Shown here in pieces: positions 40,651 through 47,691 of a stretch of 64,000 nucleotides of DNA (the first letter of the stretch is position 1; each line of letters begins with the position of its first letter). The position numbers and the translations under genes are program-made. The notes beneath the pieces were generated by a model. It saw nothing but the letters and a program-made list of their open reading frames with translations, did no database searches and was not told the origin of the DNA. Origin of the DNA: Streptomyces sp. HmicA12 (GTDB lineage Bacteria; Actinomycetota; Actinomycetes; Streptomycetales; Streptomycetaceae); NCBI RefSeq assembly GCF_000373565.1, contig NZ_KB891812.1, positions 82,355 to 146,354 on the forward strand. Direction: 5' to 3'.

Positions 40651-40938
40651 ATGGCGACCAGCAGGCGAACGTGCGGGATCAGCACCAGGACTCGGCAACT
40701 CTGGCCGGGCATGGTCGGTGCCCCTCTGGGGCTGTTCGTCGCCGGGATGGCGCTGCCGGGTGCGGGGGTGTGGGTGGACGCTCCGGCGGCAGGCGTCTTC
40801 GGCGTGCTCGGCGGAGTGATCGCGCTCGCGCCCCGGTCCGAGAGATTTCATCCGCCTATGTGCCGCTGTTCAGGGCACTTCGGTGGGAAAGGCCCCGCCT
40901 CGCCCGGGTCGCCGAATCGGTCCGGGAAAGGTGCGTAA
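40651..40938 (+). CDS. Small membrane protein at the start of the Asp23/AmaP operon
   Basis: 95 aa from ATG 40651 (GGAGAGG 5 bases upstream). Two hydrophobic helices (GMVGAPLGLFVAGMALPGAG and AAGVFGVLGGVIALAP) sit in the first 65 residues. The remaining 30 residues (CRCSGHFGGKGPASPG...) are not typical and may be a frame-extended tail, as related short proteins end near this point. It lies 82 bp upstream of the Asp23 gene on the same strand. Function unknown. Confidence 0.5.
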   Translation: MATSRRTCGISTRTRQLWPGMVGAPLGLFVAGMALPGAGVWVDAPAAGVFGVLGGVIALAPRSERFHPPMCRCSGHFGGKGPASPGSPNRSGKGA

Positions 40939-41020
40939 CAACCGCCGCTCGGTGGGGTCCAACTGACCAGATGCGTCGACGCGCCGTGCTTCAACGGCGC
41001 CGAATCCAGGAGATGTCGAT

Positions 41021-41530
41021 ATGACGACCCAGCAGGTAGCACCGTCCCAGCCGACCTCGTCCCCCGTGACGTCCAAGCTTCCCGGGGCGACGACCGAGGT
41101 GAGCCAGGGGCGTTCGGGTGTGGACGAGCCGGCTTCGACGCGGGGCAAGACCTCCATCGCGGACGTGGTCGTGGTGAAGATCGCGGGGATGGCCGCTCGT
41201 GAGATCCCGGGCGTGCACGACATGGGCGGCGGCCTGTCGCGCACCATCGGCGCGGTGCGCGAGCGCATTCCCGGTGGCAGGGCCAACGTGGGTCGCGGGG
41301 TGAAGGTCGAGGTGGGAGAGCGGCAGACCGCCATCGACATCGACCTCATCGTCGAGTACGGCGTTCCGATCATGGAGGTGACCGCGGACGTCCGCGAGAA
41401 CGTCGTGTCGGCGGTCGAGCGGATCAGCGGTCTCGAGGTGGTGGAGGTCAACATCACCGTCAACGACGTGTACCTGCCCGATGACGACGAAGCCGGTGCC
41501 GGTGCCGGTACCGAGTCCCGCGTCGCCTGA
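41021..41530 (+). CDS. Asp23/Gls24 family envelope stress protein
   Basis: 169 aa. A disordered N-terminus of about 40 residues precedes the complete Asp23 domain: TSIADVVVVKIAGMAAREIP, GVHDMGGG, RGVKVEVGERQTAIDIDLIV and VVSAVERISGLEVVEVNITV with NDV. It ends in an acidic tail. The family forms a membrane-attached network through AmaP and supports envelope integrity. AGGAGA lies upstream of the ATG. It is followed by three overlapping membrane-protein genes including amaP. Confidence 0.95.
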   Translation: MTTQQVAPSQPTSSPVTSKLPGATTEVSQGRSGVDEPASTRGKTSIADVVVVKIAGMAAREIPGVHDMGGGLSRTIGAVRERIPGGRANVGRGVKVEVGERQTAIDIDLIVEYGVPIMEVTADVRENVVSAVERISGLEVVEVNITVNDVYLPDDDEAGAGAGTESRVA

Positions 41531-41601
41531 CGAGACGTGACGGTCGGGCCGTTCGCCCGAGCACGCAGGCCCGCGGTGGGCCCAGGAGTGGAGGTGCGCA
41601 G

Positions 41602-41787
41602 GTGAGTCTTGCGTTTCAAGGGATGGTGGCCGGCATGGCGCTGGCTTTCGCCGGCTGGTTCGGCGGGTTCGGAGCGTTCCTGCTCGTCGCCGCACTCGGC
41701 GCCATCGGCTGCGCCGTCGGCGTCTGGCTGGAGAGCGGCGGCGGCCTGGACGAGGTGCCCGTCCTGTTCTCGCGGGGCAGGCGGTGA
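41602..41787 (+). CDS. Small membrane protein of the Asp23/AmaP operon
   Basis: 61 aa, GTG start (GGAGGTGCGCAG upstream). A single long hydrophobic stretch (MVAGMALAFAGWFGGFGAFL and LVAALGAIGCAVGVWLE), probably two short helices, ends in FSRGRR. It overlaps the next gene by 4 nt (GTGA). Such small proteins are constant members of actinobacterial Asp23 clusters (DUF2273-like position); the role is unknown. Confidence 0.8.
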   Translation: MSLAFQGMVAGMALAFAGWFGGFGAFLLVAALGAIGCAVGVWLESGGGLDEVPVLFSRGRR

Positions 41788-42716
41788 CCGTTCCCTCCCC
41801 CGCGCGGGGCACCACCGTCATCTCCGAAAAGGCTGTGCGCAAGGTGGTCCAGCGGGCCGCCGCCGAGGCCGTCGATGAGCCCGCCCGTGCCGTCGGCGCG
41901 TCCGCGGCGGTCGCCGGGCGACGCGTGACGGCGGACGTACGGGTGCCGTTGCCCTATCCCGCGCACCTGTCGGACGAGACCCGTCGCCTGCGGGAGCATG
42001 TGCTTGAACGTGCCCGTACGTTGACGGGGTTGCAGATGTCCACGGTGCGGGTGGCGGTGACCCGCTTGACCCAGACGGCCGCACCCGTCGACCCCGCGCC
42101 ATCGGCGGAGGCGCACGCGGCCGGTCCGCGCCGTTGGTGGTCGCAACGTCGTCGTCCGACCGGCCTCGTGCTCGCCCTGGCAGCGGGCATCGCTCTGGCG
42201 GTCACCGTCGATGTCTTCCGCGTGCATCTGGCCGGGGCGCGGCCCGCGGCCTGGCGGCGCTCCACCGTCGACTGGCTCTCCGACCACGGGCCGGGCGACC
42301 TCTCCGTGACCCTCGCCGGGACCGGCTGCGCGCTGTGCGGCCTCTGGCTGTTCGTGCTCGCCCTGACCCCCGGCCGCCGTCGGCAGCTGACACTCGCCGC
42401 GGGCAGCCAGGACTGGAGCGCGGCGATCGACCGTTCCGCCGTGGCCTCGCTGCTGCGTGACGCGGTGCACGACGTGCCCGGCACCCAGAACGTCAGGGTC
42501 CGCGCCGGCCGTCGGCGGGTCACCGTCCGCGGTGAGATCGCCTTCGGCGACTGCGAGGGGGCGCGTGCCCAGGCGCGGGAGACCGCAGCGAGGACGCTGG
42601 CCGACTGCGGTCTGCACCGACCGCCGCGCCTGCGGATCACCTTGCGGCCCGCCGCCGTCTGGCAGCCACCCGCACCCCGGGACACAGCGCCGGCGCCCGC
42701 GGAGGCAGCGGCATGA
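41784..42716 (+). CDS. DUF6286-type membrane protein with Asp23-like N-terminal domain
   Basis: 310 aa. The N-terminal 100 residues (ISEKAVRKVVQRAAAEAVDE ... VRVPLPYPAHLSDETRRLRE) form an Asp23-like module. It is followed by two membrane helices (TGLVLALAAGIALAVTVDVF and GTGCALCGLWLFVLAL) and a C-terminal DUF6286 domain (RSAVASLLRDAVHDVPGTQN VRVRAGRRR). It overlaps both neighbours by 4 nt. It may anchor or extend the Asp23 network at the membrane. Confidence 0.85.
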   Translation: MTVPSPARGTTVISEKAVRKVVQRAAAEAVDEPARAVGASAAVAGRRVTADVRVPLPYPAHLSDETRRLREHVLERARTLTGLQMSTVRVAVTRLTQTAAPVDPAPSAEAHAAGPRRWWSQRRRPTGLVLALAAGIALAVTVDVFRVHLAGARPAAWRRSTVDWLSDHGPGDLSVTLAGTGCALCGLWLFVLALTPGRRRQLTLAAGSQDWSAAIDRSAVASLLRDAVHDVPGTQNVRVRAGRRRVTVRGEIAFGDCEGARAQARETAARTLADCGLHRPPRLRITLRPAAVWQPPAPRDTAPAPAEAAA

Positions 42717-43291
42717 GCCGGCAGCCGCGCAGCGCGGTGAACCGCTGGTTCCTCGGCACGAGCGGCCTGGTCCTTCTCGCCGCGGGAGTCTGGCTGTGCG
42801 GTGCGGCGGGCCGGCTGTCCGGTCACCTGCCGTCGTGGTGGCCGGTCCCCCGGGGTGCCCTGCTCGACCGCAGTCGCCTGGGCGAACTGCGCGACCATGC
42901 CTGGTGGACACCTGCCGTGCTGACGCTCACCGCGGTCCTCACGACGGCCCTCGTCCTGGGCCTGCTCGCTCAGCTGTCCGTGCGGCGTCCGTCCCGGCTC
43001 GCCCTGGCCGCCCCGGACAGCCATCTGCGCGGCGCCGCCCTCGCGGACACCCTGCGACGGCGGACGGAGACGGTCGACGGTGTGGCGCGCTGCCGTGTCC
43101 GCATGGCACGGCACCGAGGCCGGATCCACATCGCCCAGCACGTCCGGATCGAGCCCGGCAGCAGCCCGCGCGCGGTCCTGCGCTCCTTGTCCGACGTCAT
43201 CACAGAAGCCCGGAACGCAGTTGCGCCCCATACCCTCACCGTTCAGGTCCGCGTCCGCTCGACCGCCCATCGAGCCCCCCATGTCCACTGA
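42713..43291 (+). CDS. amaP: Alkaline shock response membrane anchor protein AmaP
   Basis: 192 aa. Two membrane helices (FLGTSGLVLLAAGVWLCGAA and AVLTLTAVLTTALVLGLLAQ) flank an external or cytoplasmic loop. A C-terminal soluble domain follows (RCRVRMARHRGRIHIAQHVR ... LTVQVRVRST). The layout is that of AmaP, the anchor of Asp23. It starts within the stop of the DUF6286 gene (ATGA) and overlaps the BrkB gene by 11 nt. Confidence 0.88.
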   Translation: MSRQPRSAVNRWFLGTSGLVLLAAGVWLCGAAGRLSGHLPSWWPVPRGALLDRSRLGELRDHAWWTPAVLTLTAVLTTALVLGLLAQLSVRRPSRLALAAPDSHLRGAALADTLRRRTETVDGVARCRVRMARHRGRIHIAQHVRIEPGSSPRAVLRSLSDVITEARNAVAPHTLTVQVRVRSTAHRAPHVH

Positions 43292-44180
43292 TCCGATGAG
43301 GGTGCCCGCCGGGCCCGCGGCACGCCACCGGGCCGGGCTGCTGCCGCGTACCTGGTGGCCCGCCCTGCGCCGTACTCCGCTGTCGCTGTGGAACGACGAC
43401 ATCACCGACTACGCCGCGGCGCTCACCTACTACGCGACCCTCGCGGTCCTGCCCGGACTTCTCGTCACCGTCGCCGCGTTCGGCCTGATCAGCCCCGGCA
43501 CCGCGCAGTCCCTCATCGAGGACGTGACCGCGTACGCACCGGGCCAGGCGGGCAACCAACTGCACGACCTGCTCACCCGCATGCTCCGGGAGAACTCCAG
43601 CGCCTGGACCATCATCGCCACGGGGCTGGCGAGCGCGATCTGGTCGTCCTGCAGCTATCTCGCGGTCTGCCGCCGCGCCCTGCACCGCATGCACCGGGTA
43701 CCCGACCGTCGTACGCCCCTGTCCCGGGCCCACAGCACGGTGCTGACCGCGTTCGCCCTGCTCACCCTTCTCCTGCTGACCGCGCTGGTCCTCGTCCTCA
43801 GCCGCCCCTTCGCGGAGGGCATCGGGCGCGCCCTCCATCTCGATGCGACCGTCGCCCTGGCCTGGTCGGTGGCGCGCTGGCCGCTGCTCCTCACCCTCGT
43901 CGTCCTGCTCGTGTCCACGGTCTTCCGCAACGGTCCCGCTGGCGCGTCCGCGCGGCACCGCACGCTGCCCGGTGGGGTGCTCGCCGCCGTATTGTGGCTG
44001 GTCGCCACGGGCGGCTTCACCCTCTACACCTCCGTACTCAGCTCCTACAGCCGCCTGTACGGATCGCTCGCCGGCACCATCGTGTTCCTCATCTGGCTGT
44101 GGCTGTCCAACCTCGCGCTGCTCACCGGCGCGCAGTTCACCGCGGAACTCGGCAGGACCGAAGCCGCGGCGGAGCGGTGA
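43281..44180 (+). CDS. YihY/BrkB family membrane protein
   Basis: 299 aa. Six membrane helices. The conserved start ITDYAAALTYYATLAVLPGL, the middle SLIEDVTAYAPGQAGNQLHD and the end YGSLAGTIVFLIWLWLSNLA with LLTGAQFTAEL are typical of BrkB/YihY (PF03631). The function is not settled; it is not RNase BN. ATG 43281 is used; ATG 43296 is an alternative. Its overlap with amaP makes it the last gene of the envelope operon. Confidence 0.92.
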   Translation: MSTDPMRVPAGPAARHRAGLLPRTWWPALRRTPLSLWNDDITDYAAALTYYATLAVLPGLLVTVAAFGLISPGTAQSLIEDVTAYAPGQAGNQLHDLLTRMLRENSSAWTIIATGLASAIWSSCSYLAVCRRALHRMHRVPDRRTPLSRAHSTVLTAFALLTLLLLTALVLVLSRPFAEGIGRALHLDATVALAWSVARWPLLLTLVVLLVSTVFRNGPAGASARHRTLPGGVLAAVLWLVATGGFTLYTSVLSSYSRLYGSLAGTIVFLIWLWLSNLALLTGAQFTAELGRTEAAAER

Positions 44181-44223
44181 CACGGCCCGCCTCCCCCTTT
44201 CAGGCCGCGTCCGCAGGGACGGT

Positions 44224-44403
44224 TCAGCGTCGGCGCGACGTCCGGGTACGCGTCCAGCCGCCGGCGCCCGCCAGATGAAGGGCCAGCGCGGTGAGGCCGA
44301 GCAGCATGACGTTCACGGAGGAGAAGACGTCGTTCGTCGAGATGTCGGCGGCGTTGATCAGGAACGCCACGAAGAACAGAACGGCGGCGGCTATCGCGAA
44401 CAT
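44224..44403 (-). CDS. Small two-helix membrane protein
   Basis: 59 aa: the N-terminal helix MFAIAAAVLFFVAFLINAAD and a second helix VFSSVNVMLLGLTALALHLA, with a basic tail RTRTSRRR. Hypothetical actinobacterial proteins of this pattern are common. GCGGGAG lies upstream of the ATG at 44401-44403. It converges with the Asp23 operon and is divergent from the 47-residue gene at 44542. Confidence 0.75.
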   Translation of the reverse strand: MFAIAAAVLFFVAFLINAADISTNDVFSSVNVMLLGLTALALHLAGAGGWTRTRTSRRR

Positions 44404-44456
44404 GGGGACTCCCGCTGGTTGTTGAGGTGGTTGTCCTCGTCCGAGTGCCCTCTTTT

Positions 44457-44481
44457 GTGTTCCGTACGGCTCTCCGGGTAG
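44457..44481 (+). promoter_or_regulatory. Possible SigB-type stress promoter
   Basis: GTGTT (44457-44461), 14 bp, then GGGTAG (44476-44481), about 60 bases upstream of the small basic protein gene. It fits the Streptomyces SigB pattern G-N-N-T, spacer, GGGTAC/T, except for the last base. Confidence 0.35.
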
Positions 44482-44541
44482 ACGCGATGCGAACGGCGCC
44501 GCGATGAGGCGGCAGTCACCGAACGACATCGTGGAGGCGTC

Positions 44542-44685
44542 ATGGCCGGCATTCTCGACCGGATCAAGCAGTACAGCCGCAGCCCGCAGGGCCGGCGCAC
44601 CATAGCGACGGCACGCCGCACGGCCGCGGACCCGCGCAACCGGGCCAAGGCCCGCGCGTGGATCGGGCGGCTGCGCCGCCGCTGA
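44542..44685 (+). CDS. Short, very basic protein (47 aa)
   Basis: MAGILDRIKQYSRSPQGRRT, then IATARRTAADPRNRAKARAWIG and the end RLRRR; stop 44683-44685. A good GGAGG stands 5 bases before the ATG. The product is rich in Arg/Lys with a helical pattern. Short homologous-looking proteins are common and conserved in Streptomyces. Nucleic-acid or membrane association is possible; function unknown. Confidence 0.7.
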   Translation: MAGILDRIKQYSRSPQGRRTIATARRTAADPRNRAKARAWIGRLRRR

Positions 44686-44719
44686 ACGCGGTCAGCGGCG
44701 GCGCCTTCGGGTTCGGGGC

Positions 44720-45718
44720 TCAGCCCCGCGCCACGGCGATGGCCCCCGACAGCCTCTCCCCCGCTTCGAACACCATGTACGGGACCCCGCCGTCGGTGCC
44801 GAAGCTCGGGGAGGCCGCTCGGCCGTTCTCGGGGGCTGTGCTGCGGGAGTCGTAGAAGACACCCAGGTGATCGCGGCGGGAGAAGTCGTTGCCGACCTCC
44901 GTGATCAGGATGTTGCCGCCGCTCTCCTTGTCGGTGTTGTAGACCACGTACGTGGTGCCGTCGCGGCTGAGCAGGTGCGGGCCGCCGACGTTCACGGCGC
45001 CCACCGCCGCGTGGTCGATCAGCGGCTTCGGATCCACTTCCCACGTTCTGCCGTCCGGCGACCAGCCCCAGCAGATGTCGCGGTGGTTCGTCGTGTTGTT
45101 GCGCATGAAGACGATCACGTACTTCGCGCCGCGGGCCGGCAGGTCGTGGCGGAAGACCCGGGCGTACGACGTCTCCGTGGCGCCCGCCGGCAGCATCGCC
45201 GTGGTCAACACCTCTGTGTCGTAGGTGAACCGGACGCCGTCGCGGGAGCGGGCCAGCCTCGTCGTCGTGTTCTCCCCGTGGAAGTAGAGCCAGAACTCCC
45301 GCTTCTCCTCGTGCCACATCACGTGCGGCGACGACACATGGCTCACCGAGTAGTGCGGGGACCAGGTGTTCGACACGATCGGGTTGTCCGGGTACTCGGT
45401 GAACGGGCCCTCCAGCGAGTCCCCGTAGGCCAGGCAGATGCCGCCGGGTGCGTCGTGGGGCGCGTAGTAGAGGTAGTAGCGGCCCAGCGGGTCGGCCAGC
45501 TTGTCGTAGACCCCTCGGACGCACGGGAAGATGATCTCGTCCGTGGGGTTGTACTTCAGGTCCTGCGGGCGCAGGAGGGTGCCCCGGTACGTGTAGTCCG
45601 GGAAGCCGCCCGGCGCCGCCGCGACGGCGGTCCCGGCGGCCGCGCCGGGTCCGCCCAGGGCGAGCAGGGCTCCGGAGACGGTCGCGGTCCGCAGCAGAGT
45701 GCGACGATCGATGGCCAT
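44720..45718 (-). CDS. Secreted GH43/GH117-like five-bladed propeller glycosidase (Tat signal)
   Basis: 332 aa. The N-terminus MAIDRRTLLRTATVSGALLA is a twin-arginine signal. The body shows propeller blades with GRYYLYYAPHDAPGGICLAY, VSSPHVMWHEEKREFWLYFH and GGPHLLSRDGTTYVVYNTDK, resembling GH43-superfamily or glycosyl-hydrolase-like domains. It would act outside the cell on an oligosaccharide. It is the last gene of the LacI-controlled operon, 28 bp after the permease. Confidence 0.75.
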   Translation of the reverse strand: MAIDRRTLLRTATVSGALLALGGPGAAAGTAVAAAPGGFPDYTYRGTLLRPQDLKYNPTDEIIFPCVRGVYDKLADPLGRYYLYYAPHDAPGGICLAYGDSLEGPFTEYPDNPIVSNTWSPHYSVSHVSSPHVMWHEEKREFWLYFHGENTTTRLARSRDGVRFTYDTEVLTTAMLPAGATETSYARVFRHDLPARGAKYVIVFMRNNTTNHRDICWGWSPDGRTWEVDPKPLIDHAAVGAVNVGGPHLLSRDGTTYVVYNTDKESGGNILITEVGNDFSRRDHLGVFYDSRSTAPENGRAASPSFGTDGGVPYMVFEAGERLSGAIAVARG

Positions 45719-45746
45719 GCGGGTGACTCCTTCACGTGAGGGGTGG

Positions 45747-47033
45747 TCAGAGGTGGTTCGCGGCCGTGACGCACATGCCGCCCAGGCACACCGCCCAGAC
45801 GTAGGGCATCGTCCGCAGCATCACCTGCTGCGGGCTCACGCCCGAGTACTGCGCCGCCCACACCGTCTGGGTGCTCGTCGGGTCGGCGACGCCGAAGACC
45901 TGGTTGTACGAGGTGGTCAGGCCGAGGACCGCGACCGCCGGGTAGATGCCGGCGGCGATCAGTACGCCGGCGATGCCGGCGCCCAGGCCGTAGACGTTCA
46001 GCGGGCCGCGGTACAGGCACAGCGGCGCCAGCAGGGTGAAGACCAGGACGAAGACGACCGGGTGGTGCGGGGTGACCGCCTTCACCAGCGGCTCCAGGGC
46101 GCTGACGGATTCGGGCAGTTTCACCGCCGCGAGCAGGATGCCGATCGCGACGAAGAGCACGATCGGCGGCGCCGCCACCTCGAACGCCGCGTACAGCGTG
46201 CGCAGCATCCGCTTGTTCATCTCGCGTGGCTTCGTCGTGGTGACGAGCGCGAAGAGCACGCCGGCGAGCAGCGACGGAATGATGGCCAACTCGAAGCCCA
46301 GCGCCAGGATCAGGGGCACCGCGGGGGCGAGGAGGGCGTACCAGGGCGCGTCGCCGAGCCGCACGGACCGCTTGGGCTTCGCCTTCGGTTCCGCGGCCGA
46401 TGTCAGCGACCAGGCGTGTTCGACTCCCTTTCTGCGGGTCTCGATCAGTACGTACGCCACGGCCGCCACCAGCGCGAACGGGAACAGCTTCAGCATGAAG
46501 CCCTTCACCGTGTCGATCGGCAGGTCGAGCGCGGTCGAGAAGAACTGCCAGATCGGCAGCTCGAACGGCACGCCCACGGAGATGCCCATGAGGATGGTCC
46601 CGGCCGCCGTCACCTTCGGTACGCCGACCGCGATCATCGCGGGGATGCCGATGATGCCGGCCAGCATCGCGGCGGGCGCGGAGCCGGTGACGGTGCCGAC
46701 CAGTGCGGAGACGGCGAGGACGCCGAGGGCCACGATCGTCGGCCGGTCGCCGCCGAATTCGACGATCTTGCGGACCAGGGTGCCGGCGATGCCGGTCTCC
46801 TCCAGGAGCTTGCCGAGCCAGGAGCCCATCAGCACCGCGAGCATGGTGGCCGCGAGCATCACCGACCCCTCCTGGAGCACGGTGTCGACGATGCTGTTCT
46901 TGCCGGTGAACGGAGCGCCGGTGACCGCCGCGATGGCCACTCCGACGAGGACGAGCGCGAAGGCCGTGGGCAGTTTGCGGGTGAGGATGAGGCCGACCCC
47001 GGCCAGCATGAGCAGGAGGATCACGATTCCCAT
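45747..47033 (-). CDS. Membrane permease (CitMHS/DcuC/GntP-like ion transporter superfamily)
   Basis: 428 aa with about 11-12 membrane helices. The conserved parts MLAATMLAVLMGSWLGKLLE, TGSAPAAMLAGIIGIPAMIA and ILMGISVGVPFELPIWQFF resemble two-fold repeated anion permeases for C4-dicarboxylates, citrate or gluconate. A central hydrophilic loop (about residues 205-225) separates the halves. It lies 10 bp after the HEEAH protein gene. It probably imports the substrate of the operon. Confidence 0.82.
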   Translation of the reverse strand: MGIVILLLMLAGVGLILTRKLPTAFALVLVGVAIAAVTGAPFTGKNSIVDTVLQEGSVMLAATMLAVLMGSWLGKLLEETGIAGTLVRKIVEFGGDRPTIVALGVLAVSALVGTVTGSAPAAMLAGIIGIPAMIAVGVPKVTAAGTILMGISVGVPFELPIWQFFSTALDLPIDTVKGFMLKLFPFALVAAVAYVLIETRRKGVEHAWSLTSAAEPKAKPKRSVRLGDAPWYALLAPAVPLILALGFELAIIPSLLAGVLFALVTTTKPREMNKRMLRTLYAAFEVAAPPIVLFVAIGILLAAVKLPESVSALEPLVKAVTPHHPVVFVLVFTLLAPLCLYRGPLNVYGLGAGIAGVLIAAGIYPAVAVLGLTTSYNQVFGVADPTSTQTVWAAQYSGVSPQQVMLRTMPYVWAVCLGGMCVTAANHL

Positions 47034-47043
47034 GGAACGGGCC

Positions 47044-47691
47044 TCAGTTCTCTTGTCGGAGCCCGGCGGCGCAGGCCACCGCGGCGGTAAGCAGCAAGGG
47101 GGTGCGGGGCAGGCCGAGCACGGCCTGGGCGGCGGCGTGCGCGGCCACTTCCTCGGCGCCGGCGACGTGGGCGGGCCGACGCAGCACGGTGTGGCCGACG
47201 CGCTTCTTCAGTTCGGTGCGCAGCGCCCGGTCGTGGTGCAGAGAATCGTGCGCCTCCTCGTGCGCGATCGCCGCGGACCGGGCGGTGCCGGGCGGGAACC
47301 ACGCCTGCCAGCCGAGGAGTTGGACGACGTCCTCGGCGAGGGCGAGGGTGTCGGTGAACAGTTCCACGGTGGGGACGGGGCGGCTGAGGTAGCGGGCGAG
47401 GAGAAGCCGATCGGGGTCGAGGCCGCCCGTGCGCTCACGCACCACCACGTCCCTCGCATCCCTGACCGGCCCGAGCGCGACGGCCATGTCCGTGCCGAAG
47501 CCGGTGGCGGCCGCGGCCCAGCGGCGCAGCACCGCCGGATCGCGTCCCTCGTGCGTCGGTGTGTTCGCCAGCAGCCGTACGCCGAAGTCGAGAAGGTCGA
47601 GGTCGGCCAACTCCGCGCCCTTGGAGCGCAGTTCGGACCGCTGTGCTGCGTCGAGCCGGTCGAGGGGGCCCGTCCGGGCGACGGCTCTCAT
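47044..47691 (-). CDS. Unknown protein with HEEAH motif in the hydantoinase operon
   Basis: 215 aa, helical, no signal peptide. It contains AIAHEEAHDSLHHD (about residues 140-153), an HExxH-type sequence, and a later helix GAEEVAAHAAAQAVLG that could give a third metal ligand. I do not recognise the family, and zinc-protease function is only a possibility. The ATG overlaps the hydantoinase stop by 4 nt, so it is translated with that enzyme and may assist or modify it. Confidence 0.7.
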   Translation of the reverse strand: MRAVARTGPLDRLDAAQRSELRSKGAELADLDLLDFGVRLLANTPTHEGRDPAVLRRWAAAATGFGTDMAVALGPVRDARDVVVRERTGGLDPDRLLLARYLSRPVPTVELFTDTLALAEDVVQLLGWQAWFPPGTARSAAIAHEEAHDSLHHDRALRTELKKRVGHTVLRRPAHVAGAEEVAAHAAAQAVLGLPRTPLLLTAAVACAAGLRQEN

